Below are positions 44,030 through 53,588 of a DNA stretch of 64,000 bases, piece by piece. Source of the stretch: Knufia peltigerae (Eukaryota; Ascomycota; Eurotiomycetes; Chaetothyriales; Trichomeriaceae); contig JAPDRN010000116.1 in assembly GCA_030247855.1 (NCBI GenBank), forward strand, positions 1 through 64,000, written 5' to 3'. The first letter of the stretch is position 1, and each line of letters begins with the position of its first letter. A program made the position numbers and the translations under genes. The notes under the pieces are model-generated. The model was not told the DNA's origin. It saw only the letters and a program-made list of their open reading frames with translations, and made no database searches.

Positions 44030-44284
44030 AATGTGAAAACACCAAAAAGTGTTCTTGTTTGCTTTGCTTCGCTCACTTGCCAATCAATGCTTGCGACACC
44101 ACCACCCGGTATCGACCCATGCCTGCACTGCAACTGCAACCGCACCCAAATTGCCATCTTGCCATCTTGCCACCCAGGTGCCATCTGCCATGCGACACCC
44201 CTAGCTTCCATTTCGACATGACCGAGTAGTACTCCGTGTGTGTCCATGTGCGTGTGTGTGACCCCTTTGCTCCGGTGAGCGTCA

Positions 44285-44505
44285 ATCACGCGTTGAAGTC
44301 GATGAGGCCACTAAAGTCCAAGTCGAAAGGGTCAAAGTCGTCTTGGACGATGCGAGGGTCGAAGCCGAGCCTCGAACGAAGCCTGCTGGTCGGCCGTGAC
44401 AGTCGCAATGGTGCGATAAGCTCTCCCGCTAGAAGCCGCATCATGACTGTACGCATCACGACTGCAGGACTTTTACGGCAAGCGAAAATTGTTTCTTGTT
44501 ACTAG
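44285..44505 (-). pseudogene. short C-terminal exon-like fragment, unknown
   Basis: Minus frame between an upstream TAA and a TGA near 44286 encodes LLAGELIAPLRLSRPTS, RLGFDPRIVQ and DFDPFDLDFSGLIDFNA. The acidic, aromatic-rich end looks like a genuine protein C-terminus (for example an activation-type tail). Two CAG acceptors lie just inside its 5' part, but no upstream exon was found. It lies 1.7 kb from the mating-type gene. I have no evidence that it is mating-type related. Confidence 0.3.
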
Positions 44506-44696
44506 GTCATGTTGTGCATAATAATTCATGATGTGTCCTAAGGGATTCCCCAGGACAGTCGTTACAAGCAGCACCCTGCGATGACTGATTTGTAGGATAA
44601 AATGTAACACTTGCTGTTTCTGAGACGTTTCTATCGCACCGCGGTGCCCTTCTTATTTGCTCTACCCCATTCAGCAGCCTTGATACGAGAGGCAAA

Positions 44697-44855
44697 TTGT
44701 CAGGATCATTATCATGTGACTAGTGCTGCCTGCTGTCGCGCTAGGGCTTGCCTCGGCCTGCGCGCGCACGACACTGCGCTGCGTCCTCAACACCTAGTTT
44801 AGTCCTTCCTCCGTACTGCATTCTATCGATTCAAACGCATGTTGTGATATCAGTA
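44697..44855 (-). repeat. family A MITE-like repeat, inverted copy
   Basis: From TGTCAGGATCATTATCATGT to TTCAAACGCATGTTGTGATA. The centre has CTCGGCCTGCGCGCGCAC and ACTGCGCTGCG. Confidence 0.8.
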
Positions 44856-45118
44856 CTCAAGTCATGCATGCGTAAGTAATTGGACCACAATATGAAGAAC
44901 AAATTTCGGAGAAATATCAGCTTGGGGAAAGGGATCAGACATTGACTTATCAGAAACGGCCACTGAACCTACATTCTTTGTATGAACCAAGAACAGCACA
45001 TTCCTTGTCAGAAACATACGACGCCCCTGTTTCTGTACTGAAGACCTGCCCTGCGACCCGACTGAAAGATTCCTGATGCGGGCTCTTTCTTTATTCACTT
45101 CTGCGACCTTCAGCACAA

Positions 45119-45313
45119 ATGTCGTTACCGCACTTGAACATCTTGCTCGAAGGCTTCTCGAGTTCCAACAAGACCTCACCAGAAGCTGACACCGTGAGTT
45201 CTCTGTCAGACCTGCAACTTAGATACCCGTGCCTGACCAAAGCAAGTAGAGAACTTTCACACACCGTGTACCCAATCCTCCTTGAAGAACCTGTTTTGCG
45301 ACTGCTTTTGTGA
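45119..45313 (+). CDS. candidate exon or small protein, 64 aa
   Basis: ATG at 45119, product MSLPHLNILLEGFSSSNKTS to PILLEEPVLRLLL. The minus strand is also open here for 120 codons (VILGADLLRAIFQRLRRALR). A further plus frame at 45660-45863 (CKWQVVKLHDTLIHLTAYDF) could be a later exon. The family is unknown. It would lie directly upstream of and parallel to MAT1-2-1. Confidence 0.25.
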   Translation: MSLPHLNILLEGFSSSNKTSPEADTVSSLSDLQLRYPCLTKASRELSHTVYPILLEEPVLRLLL

Positions 45314-46162
45314 AAACGAAGAGCTCGGCGCAAGCGCTGGAAGATTGCGCGAAGCAAATCAGCTCCGAGGATCACGTTGAAGGAACGGGTATCCCCTTTG
45401 GGTTTTAAGAAGCCTTTGGGCTCAGTGTGAATAATTCTGAACATTGCCGACCTCAAAGATACCTTACGATAGTGGCAAGCCAGACTCTGCTGCTTCGTTG
45501 TGGCCTGACCGGGTCTGCATATTCGGATTCAGAGATTCGTCGCTTTAGGGGATATCTGCGCACATGGGTCATTAGCATCTGAGTATAATCTTGCAGCAAG
45601 CAACGGCAAATATCAGGAAACGCATCATCCAGAACAACTTCCTTATCACCCGTTGAAATGTGCTCTGGTACAGTCTCAGAACAAGACCATCATTACTCAT
45701 ATTGAGATGCTCATTCCTTCAGCAGCAATGCTTCAAGATTTCGTATGCTCTCTGTGCGCAATCTGCGCAGCCATCTGTGATTGAATCCTGCAAATGGCAG
45801 GTGGTGAAGCTCCACGACACGCTGATACACCTCACCGCCTACGATTTCCTGCCGCTTCAGTGACGACAAAGTGAATTGAATACACTGAATTGCAGAAATT
45901 TCAATTCTTATTGAATGTTCAATGAAAATTTCCATGGTGACAGCAAAATTCACTTTGCTCGCTGCCCAGTTTCCTCATACAAAAACATCACTTCATCATC
46001 CTTCCCTTCCGAATTCTTTTGCACAATCTCATCCCAAACCACTTCTTCATCATCCAACATTCTGTTCCCGCATTTGCATTGACTTGACTACAACCACTCT
46101 TCGTCTTGTAAGTGCCACTCCCAGGTTGATCGGCTCGTGCTGACATCGACTGCAAGCGCTTC

Positions 46163-47476
46163 ATGATGGAAAGCAACCCCCTCTCTAGCGTTAACCCAAG
46201 TGGTCTGACGAAGCACGAACTCAAGTCGATCTGGTCGATGGCCAAGGCCGCTTTTGCATCTAACAAGGACCATCTCATCATTCCATCTTTCGTGGCTGAA
46301 AGACTCACCGAAAACCAACTTCTTGAGCTCAAGACCAACTTCAGGTAAGAAGAAGCCAGCTTGGGTTGTTCTCTGGCTAAATCATACAGTTCACACTTTG
46401 GAAATGTCAACATCATGACTTTCACGGACGAAGCTAGCGAACTCTATCATATCTGCAAAGCCCCTGAAGCCACGGCCAGCCCTGACAATCCTACGACTGT
46501 CAGTTCTTCTGCAGATAGTCCAGGATTGTCTTTCGACTCAGCTTCAAGCACCATTCACCCATCTGGCTTCGCGGGAACTGGTCACACCAAAGCCCCAGCA
46601 CGTCCAGTCAAACAACTTCGACTTCCTGGCAAGAAGGCCCGAGTCCCTCGCCCCCCCAATGCCTTCATTCTGTATCGCAAGGACCATCATCCTGCTCTCA
46701 AAGCTGTGCAACCCGATCTACCAAACAATGCCATCTCTGTCATTCTGGGCAAACAGTGGAATCAGGAGAATGAAGAGACCAAGGATCGTTACAAGACAAT
46801 GGCTGATATCATCAAAGCTCAGCATGCCAGAGCTAATCCTGGATATCAGTACTCGCCTCGCAAGCCTTCTGAGAAGAAGCGCCGCATGACAGCTAAGAAG
46901 CGCGCTCGTCTTAATGCAGCAAACACCGACTCTGATGCACTTTCCAACTCGGATTACGAGATGAGCGATGTTATCGGAAATTTCGATCATGAATTCTCTG
47001 GCAGCATGCCAAGTGATACCTCCGAGAACATGGTCAACGAAAATGTGCAATTTTCCACCATTGGCTCTACCAATGAGTCTGCTGACGCTGGTGGCTACGC
47101 TGGCCTCCGCTTGGTCGAACATGACGAATACTCCGACGATATGACATTGAAGGTGCCTACTGGTCACAAGTTCGTTGAAATGGACTACAATTCCCTCATC
47201 CGCAGTCTTTACACGACCATGGCCAGCCAGAGTGAGCCTGGATTGAGCAACGAGATCACATGCTCTACCCCAGCTCCGGTCCGCGCCACGTACGCCGAGC
47301 TACACGCCAGTCCAGCGTGGGAGGAATTCGAGGCGGACCGCAAGTTCGTCGAGGCGAGTCTCGCGGCACCGACCAACGAGGCCACCGAGGTCCTCAACAC
47401 CGAGGTGTTTGACACCGAGGTCGAGCAGCAGGTCTGGAGAGCCGAGTTTGACAAGATCCTCTGGATGTTTGACTGA
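46163..47476 (+). CDS. MAT1-2-1: MAT1-2-1-type HMG-box mating-type protein, 422 aa
   Basis: Transcription factor that would specify MAT1-2 mating identity. Exons 46163-46344 and 46390-47476 join in frame over a 45-bp intron (GTAAGA, CTAAAT, ACAG). Residues about 146-226 are the HMG box: VPRPPNAFILYRKDHHP, NNAISVILGKQW, YKTMADIIKAQHA, ending with the diagnostic YQYSPRKPSEKKRR. The preceding region is Ser/Thr/Pro-rich, followed by a basic KKARVP lead-in. The C-terminal half is acidic with no known domain. In most Pezizomycotina the HMG box is interrupted by an intron at the Ser codon of the N-x-I-S stretch. Here it is not, and the only intron is upstream. APN2 and SLA2, the usual flanks, are not seen. 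A second in-frame ATG is one codon downstream of the first. The gene appears intact. Confidence 0.9.
46345..46389 (+). other. intron of MAT1-2-1
   Basis: 45 bp, GTAAGAAGAAG ... ATACAG, with GGCTAAAT as likely branch site. Removal restores a continuous frame. Retention gives a stop. Confidence 0.8.
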
Positions 47477-48660
47477 GCAGGCAACCGTGATCAAGTGTGT
47501 GTTCATGATCGTCGTCAACAGACACGAGATACCTGCGAAGGCTCCCGAAGTTTTTTCAATCATGCATGGGCATTGGCAGCATCACCGGCTCGCTAGCTAG
47601 CTGCGTTGGCTGGATGGCCGGTGACTGAGCTCTGCCCCCAATCCCCCCCAGACACTCTCTTTTTCTCTGGTCGACGACTTTCGACAAACCGGTCTCGGGA
47701 AGAACGAGAACAAAATGTCGTGTGAGCTATCGAGTCTTTCTTTTTCTTTTCTTTTTCCCTGAAATTGTATCAACAACAACGGCACGGCACAGCACGGCAC
47801 AGCATAGAACAGAACAGCACAGCACAAATCATTGGCATTGGCATTGGCATGGACACTTTGCATCAAAACCCCCCTCAGACATCGAGCGCAGGCAATAGCA
47901 CGACAGCGCAGGCACAGGACACCAGCGCAGGCAACGGCAAAACAGCGCAGGCAACATCACGACAACGCCGACGTTGGACCATTTGCACCTGCAATCATTG
48001 CACGACACATTTTCAGATCACAACCCCCTTCTTCTGCGGCTTTGTTTCCTTGTTTCGACGACATCGGAGAGAGATGATAACGACGACTGGCTGGCAACCT
48101 AAACCGAAAGACCCGGAGAAAAAAAAATCTTGTCCCTTTATGTTTTTGCTTTTTTTGCGCGCACACGACACGCGCACACCCAGTTGCGAGACACAATCGA
48201 ACATCACACCACATCGGACCACCACCATGGCGAAAGGCGAAAGGGAAGGAAAGGAAGGAAGGATTTCTTGAGGACGGACCAGGAAAAAGGGACCATCTGG
48301 TCAAGGTGACATTTTGATGGCGTTGGGAAACGGCAAAGGATGATCGGAATGGTCTCTCGGTCGGACAAGGTCTCTTGGGATTTTTCTTTTGGACTCTTTA
48401 GTCGTGGGTCATGGGGTCATGGGTCATGGGGAATGATGGGAATGGATGGATCGTGGAGATGGCAACAGACGAGTCCACTGGAGTCGTGGATTGATTGAAT
48501 CAATTGCTCATGAGCTGATAGAAGAAAAATAAGAAAATGGAAAGACTTGTTTCCACCAAATCGGAGCATGGCAACAGAGAAGCCAGTGGGAGTGGTGATT
48601 GATCGAATTGCTCATGGGAAGAAGACCCAAATCGTTGGGGTTTCTTTGGCCATGGACTGG
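47477..48660. other. no gene; simple repeats
   Basis: GCACGGCACAGCA repeats near 47780-47825, GGCATT triplication at 47833-47850, and GCGCAGGCAA repeats at 47885-47955. GGGTCATG repeats occur at 48408-48432. No supported frame. Confidence 0.5.
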
Positions 48661-48667
48661 TGAAATG

Positions 48668-48900
48668 TTGTCGTCCGCAGTTTGAAGTGTCCGCAGTCTG
48701 GGGTGTTAGTCCGCAGTCTGCAAGTCCGCAGTCTTGGGTTGTTAGTCCACAGTCTGCAAGTGTCCACAGTCTCGAGTGTTGGTCCACAGGCTAAAGTGTC
48801 CACAGTCTGCAAGTCCGCAGTCTTGGGTTGTTCAGTCCACAGTCTGAAGTGTGTGCAGTTTCGGATCTTGTCCGCAGTTTCGGATGCGATTTCGCAGTCC
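48668..48900. repeat. tandem GTCCRCAGTCTG minisatellite
   Basis: About twelve imperfect copies of GTCCGCAGTCTGCAAGT and GTCCACAGTCTCGAGTGTTG in tandem. It degenerates rightwards into TCCGCAGTTTCGGAT. Confidence 0.9.
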
Positions 48901-49036
48901 ATGCAAGGGTTTGGGCCGCGCCCCTGTCTGGGAGTGGGTAAGTTCAGGTGTGACAGAAGGTAATGGTACCGGGGGGGTGGTTTCAGGTGCGACAGGAAGG
49001 AATTTGGGGGCGTCAGCCACGTCGTCTAATATCCCC

Positions 49037-49310
49037 AAAACGGACACGTCAGGTCAGTTCTATCGGTTTGGCGATCCCTTTGCCTTTCTCGTTCATCCTC
49101 TCGAAAGATCCTACGGAGTAGCTTTTCAGTCAGTTCGGCCTTTCATCCCGATGGTGAGTTGACTTTCCTGACCCCCAAGGCATTATATTATGGGCGTCGT
49201 CAAGCCACATCGCCGGAAATGGCCAAAACGGAGATGTCATGGGCAGTTGATCGGTTGACGATCTCTTTTCGCTTTTCCGTTCAGCCTTTTTCAATCAGTC
49301 CTTCCCCCCC
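49037..49310 (+). repeat. diverged direct duplication in front of the Clr5 gene
   Basis: AAAACGGACACGTCAGGTCAGTT with ATCGGTTTGGCGATC near 49037 recurs as AAAACGGAGATGTCATGGGCAG with ATCGGTTGACGATC near 49225. The copies are about 186 bp apart. Confidence 0.55.
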
Positions 49311-49375
49311 CCCTCACTTGACCTCTAGCAGCGCAGCCCGTCGCAGTTATCTATCGGTGGCCATCTTCTCAGCTC

Positions 49376-49495
49376 TTCGTTGCAGCCTTTTTGTTGCAGC
49401 TCTTCGTTGCAGCTTTCGATCGTAGCTTTCGATCCCAGCTTTTCGTTCCAGCTTTTCGTTCCAGCTTTTCGTTCCAGCTTTTCGTTCCAGCCTCT
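49376..49495. repeat. 13-bp minisatellite (CAGCTTTTCGTTC)
   Basis: Four exact and several degenerate copies immediately 5' of the Clr5-domain gene. The tract is open in the Clr5 frame, but the protein start is better placed at 49568. Confidence 0.9.
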
Positions 49496-49567
49496 CGAAA
49501 ATCCCATCCCAAGAAAGGTTCGGTTGAGCCGTGGCAATCCCACGATCGACCTTGGGCAAAAAGAAAG

Positions 49568-50137
49568 ATGAAGGGCAGTCCAAACGCGACGACCAAACTT
49601 CACCCGAGGCGCTCGTGGAATCGATGGAGGGATACGATCGGTCACTTGTACCTCGACGAGAACTGGACGATGCCGGAGATTGCGACGCATTTGACGTCGT
49701 ACGGCATGGTGTGCAACCACCGACAGATCAAGAACCGACTCAAGGACTGGGGCTGGGAACTCAAAAAGACACCGACCCGACACTACCTGGCGATGATGGC
49801 GGTGGCCGAAGAGATGCGAAAAGACGGCGACGACGACGACATTGTGTTTCGGGTGCCGAAGCGTCGAAGCACGGAACATTACGACCTCAAGAGGGTCAGC
49901 AGGGCATGCCTGAGGGCGAAGAAGAGGTTAGACGAAGTTCAGAAGGACTTTGCCCTCCCGTCGGTCGAAGATGCCCGCCTGGTGCTCGAGGACGCCGGCA
50001 TCACGGCGGATTTCGTCCGGATGTCGACCGCTCTGGAGGTCTCCAGAGACTCGGAAGGGAGATTGATGGTCGAGGATTCTCCCCCGACGGCGGTCCGGAG
50101 ATCTGTCCTGCGGATCGACGAGTTGTGTACGAGTTGA
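49568..50137 (+). CDS. Clr5-domain protein, 189 aa
   Basis: ATG at 49568 follows the minisatellite. Residues about 13-65 match the Clr5 domain, a DNA-binding-like helical module of fungal nuclear proteins: RRSWNRWRDTIGHLYLDEN, WTMPEIATHLTSYG and HRQIKNRLKDWGWELKK, with the conserved Trp positions at both ends. The rest is charged and helical: MMAVAEEMRKDGDDDD, VPKRRSTEHYDLKRVSR, then LPSVEDARLVLEDAGITADF. The protein is short compared with many family members that have long C-terminal extensions. It is parallel to MAT1-2-1 and 2.1 kb downstream. Its function is inferred only at the domain level. No intron is needed. Confidence 0.8.
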   Translation: MKGSPNATTKLHPRRSWNRWRDTIGHLYLDENWTMPEIATHLTSYGMVCNHRQIKNRLKDWGWELKKTPTRHYLAMMAVAEEMRKDGDDDDIVFRVPKRRSTEHYDLKRVSRACLRAKKRLDEVQKDFALPSVEDARLVLEDAGITADFVRMSTALEVSRDSEGRLMVEDSPPTAVRRSVLRIDELCTS

Positions 50138-50345
50138 ATGACGGGAGGTTTGTTGGGTAGTTGGCGACGGGTGGCAGGGTGTTTTTGGGGTTTTTTCGGG
50201 GGTCTGAAGCATGGTTGAAAACCAGCTGTGTATGGGTATTGGGTATTGGGTATTGGGAAAGATGATTGACGACTTGTTTTGTTTTTGAAATTGAGGAGGA
50301 ATTCTAGTCATGAAGGAGGGTTGAGTTTTGGTTTGAAGGTGTTTG

Positions 50346-50440
50346 GATGAGGCCGGAACGCAGTCTTGTCTTGTTGTGTTGGATGAGGCCGGAACGCAGT
50401 CTTGTCTTGTGTGTTGGATGAGGCCTCAGCGCAGTCTTGT
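50346..50440. repeat. three tandem 35-36-bp repeats
   Basis: GGATGAGGCCGGAACGCAGT with CTTGTCTTGTTGTGTT, three copies. The third has GGCCTCAGCGCAG, which resembles the family A centre. Confidence 0.85.
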
Positions 50441-50459
50441 GAGAGTATCGTGTTTGTTC

Positions 50460-50960
50460 GCTGCTTTTAATTGTTGGCCTGGTCAGTTTTAATTTTTCTT
50501 TACTCGGTAATAGCAGCCAGGAATCATTTCACAATGTCAATCATGCTTAAGAGGTTGCAAAGAATAAACTCGAGACAAATAGAACTTACCATCACATCAA
50601 CTGCAAAGGTCTCAAAGACGCTCGACGTGCTGACAAGGGAGACATGGTTGAAAGGCTTAGCTCCATCATGTCGTCGTTGTCGAGACATTTGAACTTGTTG
50701 GTGGCCAGAAGAATTACTTCTTGAGTTGTGATGGCAAGAGGGATTACTTTGTACTCCTATGGTGACGGAAGGACTTACCTGGATGACGACTTCCTTTGGG
50801 CTGTGAGGGGTAAAATTATTGAAATGGTGAGTCAAGTGAGGGGTAAGAAATCTGGAATGAAATTATTCCTGGCTGCTATTACCGAGTAAAGTGATATCAA
50901 AGACTGACTAAGCCAACCATCAAAAGCAGCGACCCAAAAACAACCACCCAACACAAAAAG
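50460..50960 (+). repeat. family B repeat copy (right part)
   Basis: GGCTGTGAGGGGTAAAATTA, TGGAATGAAATTATTCCTGG, CTGCTATTACCGAGTAAAG and CAAAAGCAGCGACC correspond to the family B right end. It adjoins the 3' end of the second RING gene. Confidence 0.55.
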
Positions 50961-50997
50961 ACAAGAAAACCAAAAACCAAAAGACCTGGCAACATGC

Positions 50998-52284
50998 CTA
51001 CTCGCCATCGGAGACCAGGTCGATGACCTCGACCATTTCTTGGTCAGCCACAACCTCGACCGTTGCTTGTTGGTAAGCCATAAACTGGATCGTGGCTGGG
51101 TCAACATGAACCTCGATCGTGTCTGGGTCAGTCACGACCTCGACCGTACCTTGTTGGTAAGGCGCCACCTCGATCGTGTCTGGGTCAGCGACGACCTCGT
51201 CCATTTCTTGGTCGGCCGGAAGCTCGTCAATGTCTCCGCCGGCGTAGAGGGTTCGGACCAGGTCGTCTTGAAACCCGGCCCTGCAGTGCGGACAAGAAGG
51301 GTTCTGGAGCAGCGTCTGGCCGATGCATACCCTGCAGTACGTGTGCCCGCACGGCAGGTAGGCATTCCTGAACGCCAGGTTGCAGATCTCGCACCGCAGA
51401 ACCTCGAACGCGATCAGTCTTCGATTCGCCTCGGCCAGTTGGGCGGCCACGTCGGCAAGCCCACTGCTCAGTTGTGTCTTCTCCGCCAGCCGATCCTTCA
51501 AGAGGCGTGCCTGTTCATGCACCTTGGCTCGGCAGCGGGCCAAATCGGCCTTTGTGACTTGTGCCTGCTCTTCGGTGGCCCGGATTTGCTCTTCCATGGC
51601 CCATGCTTGCTCTTGAAAGGTCTGTTGTTGCTCTCGCAACGTCTGCTCTTGCTCTCCCAAGGTCCGTTGTTGCTCTCGCAACGTCTGCTCTTGCTCTCGC
51701 ATCGTCACTGAACGCCGCCGCAGTCGCACTTCCAACTCCTCTGCCAACCTTTTGCTGCTCCGAGACCGCTGTTCCGCCGACTCGGCTTGCTTTTCGGCGG
51801 CATTTGCCCGCTCTTGCCACTCTTGTGCCTGCCTTTTCCAGGTCTGCCCCTGCTCCGACACTGCGGCGAGGGTTTGTTGCAAGCTGTTTGCTCCCTCTAG
51901 AAGCAACTTGTACGCGTCTTGCGCATCGAGGTTGCCCGAGGGACGTTGCTGTCCGCCCACATTCGGAGCATCTGCCGTCACGAGGGGTTGTGAGGGCATG
52001 GTGGGAGGGGGCACGCGCTGTCCGCTGGCCGGCTGTCCACCGACCGGTGCCGGTGGCTTGGGCAACCTGGCTGGTGCCGATGGCGTGGGCGATTCGGCTT
52101 CTGACGAGGACGTGGACTCTTCCTCTTCGTTCGTCAAGGGCGTGGGCGCTCGGGGGACTTGAGTAAATACTTGCATCCTGGCTGCGCGGCTGGGGCCCGG
52201 ATCACCCAAGGGCCATCTCGCGCTGACTTTGGTGCTGGCTTTGGCGCTGGCTTTGGCGCTGGCTTTTGGAGCCCTGCGAGGCAT
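50998..52284 (-). CDS. RING-finger coiled-coil protein with SIM-like tail, 428 aa
   Basis: Single exon from ATG at 52284. The N-terminus is basic and Ala-rich (MPRRAPKASAKASAKASTK), then Ser/Glu/Pro-rich. Residues about 120-290 form a coiled coil with a near-perfect heptad repeat (REQEQTLREQQRTLGEQEQT). ANRRLIAFEVLRCEIC leads into a C3HC4 RING (about 295-335: CEIC ... CGHTYCRVC ... CPHC). The acidic C-terminal tail has internal repeats (VVADPDTIEVAPYQQ, VVTDPDTIEV) and ends MVEVIDLVSDGE. Its V-I-D-L-V plus acidic residues fits a SUMO-interacting motif. Order and wording match the RING protein at 38609-41333 (VGGHQSPSGN versus VGGQQRPSGN; ANARLVAIDDLRC versus ANRRLIAFEVLRC), so they are paralogues. 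A role as a SUMO-targeted ubiquitin ligase is inference. Confidence 0.75.
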   Translation of the reverse strand: MPRRAPKASAKASAKASTKVSARWPLGDPGPSRAARMQVFTQVPRAPTPLTNEEEESTSSSEAESPTPSAPARLPKPPAPVGGQPASGQRVPPPTMPSQPLVTADAPNVGGQQRPSGNLDAQDAYKLLLEGANSLQQTLAAVSEQGQTWKRQAQEWQERANAAEKQAESAEQRSRSSKRLAEELEVRLRRRSVTMREQEQTLREQQRTLGEQEQTLREQQQTFQEQAWAMEEQIRATEEQAQVTKADLARCRAKVHEQARLLKDRLAEKTQLSSGLADVAAQLAEANRRLIAFEVLRCEICNLAFRNAYLPCGHTYCRVCIGQTLLQNPSCPHCRAGFQDDLVRTLYAGGDIDELPADQEMDEVVADPDTIEVAPYQQGTVEVVTDPDTIEVHVDPATIQFMAYQQATVEVVADQEMVEVIDLVSDGE

Positions 52285-52344
52285 CGTTCCTGGTGCGTCG
52301 TCGGTTGGCGTACCTCACCACAAGCGAGTCACGGCCTGGTTTCT

Positions 52345-52436
52345 AGAAAGAGACCGAGGACCGTCAGTTGGATCGTCACCGATGCGCCTAGAGAGAGATC
52401 GAGGACCGTCGGTGGGATCGTCACCGATGCACGACA
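52345..52436. repeat. 41-bp tandem duplication upstream of the second RING gene
   Basis: AGAGACCGAGGACCGTCAGT with TGGATCGTCACCGATGCGCC is repeated as AGAGATCGAGGACCGTCGGT with GGGATCGTCACCGATGCACG. It lies 60-150 bp before the start codon. Confidence 0.85.
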
Positions 52437-52904
52437 CTTTCAATGGTATATATCAGCCGGTTTGAATGGTCGAGTGGTTCGAGAGTCCGGGAAAGAGCGC
52501 AGGAGGAAGAGAAGGAGAGAACGACAATCGGGATGAGGCTGAAGAGCCAGGTTTTATGTTGGGCAGCGGCCAGGCAACCCGGGGGTTGACGGGTGGCGCA
52601 CCTTGGGCCAACCAGACTTTTGAACCAGACTTGAGGCAGATGTGATGGCCGACAAAAAAGTACCCTTGTGTCTGACAGAAATATTTTCTCGGTGCCCTCG
52701 ACTTGACCACGTGAGGTCACGCTTTTGGCACCACGGGGTACGAGTACTCCGTAGTAGTCTTTTTTCTTTTCCGGGGTTTCTGCGGCGCAGCACTCGGCCG
52801 GTGACTGACAAATGCATGCCAAGGACCGGGTCGGAGACACTCGTTTATCCGGAGGTACTGCGTAAGTCAGCTCGTACTCGTATAGACTCGCTTCACCTTC
52901 CCCA

Positions 52905-53310
52905 CCACTTACCACTTACCATCCGGAGTCTACCCCTCACAGCCAGAGAGTCTGTACAGTAGTCCTCTGGCCATCACAGGTCTCCCCTCCTCTGGCATAG
53001 AATCCTCTGCGACCACCGAGTTTCTCCTCCTGCGCAACTTCTGACAGTCAACAACAATTCTTGGCAAATGATATGATGTCACTGTCCACCACTTTTCTCT
53101 CATCTCATTGGTCAATAATGTCAATCATCCTAAATATCTTGGATGAAATGCGCAATCATCCAAAATATCTAGGATTATTGCGCACCACATCCTAGCTATC
53201 TAGAGTTGATCATTTGCAACTCCAAAATAGTTAGGATGTGCAAATAATCAACTCACCATAGTAAGGACTCACCACCACAACACCCCAAATACCATTCAAA
53301 AGTCACTTTG
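52905..53310 (-). repeat. family B repeat copy, inverted
   Basis: Reverse-oriented landmarks: CCCCTCACAGCC, ACAATTCTTGGCAAATGATA, GATGTCACTGTCC, CTCATTGGTCAATAATG, AATATCTAGGATTATTG, AAAGTCACTTTGGTCACC. Confidence 0.75.
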
Positions 53311-53588
53311 GTCACCACGCAACGTTGTGGAGCGTCTTTGGCTTTTCCAACAATGCCAGTCATTCCGACTGAGCCCGGGGCTTGAGGATTGATTCTTTGG
53401 CCGAGAAGATCCTTTCGAAAGATGTTTTGTATGTCTTTACTCCGTAATGCAAGTCCTTCCGAATGGTATTTTGGGTGTGTCGTACAATTGTAATCCCAAG
53501 TCCCAACTATTTTGGATGTGTTGGTTTCAAAGCGCTGGGCCCATCTGCACTGCCTAAAGACACGAGGCTTCTGTTTCTTCGACTTTGG
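53311..53588. other. no gene; family B-like fragments
   Basis: Contains CCGAATGGTATTTTGGGTGT and CCCAACTATTTTGGATGTG words typical of the dispersed repeats. No frame. Confidence 0.45.

Noticed and set aside
49391..49567. Clr5 protein starting upstream in the minisatellite
   Set aside because: The upstream part is encoded by 13-bp repeats, giving a meaningless repeat peptide; the ATG at 49568 leads directly into the domain.
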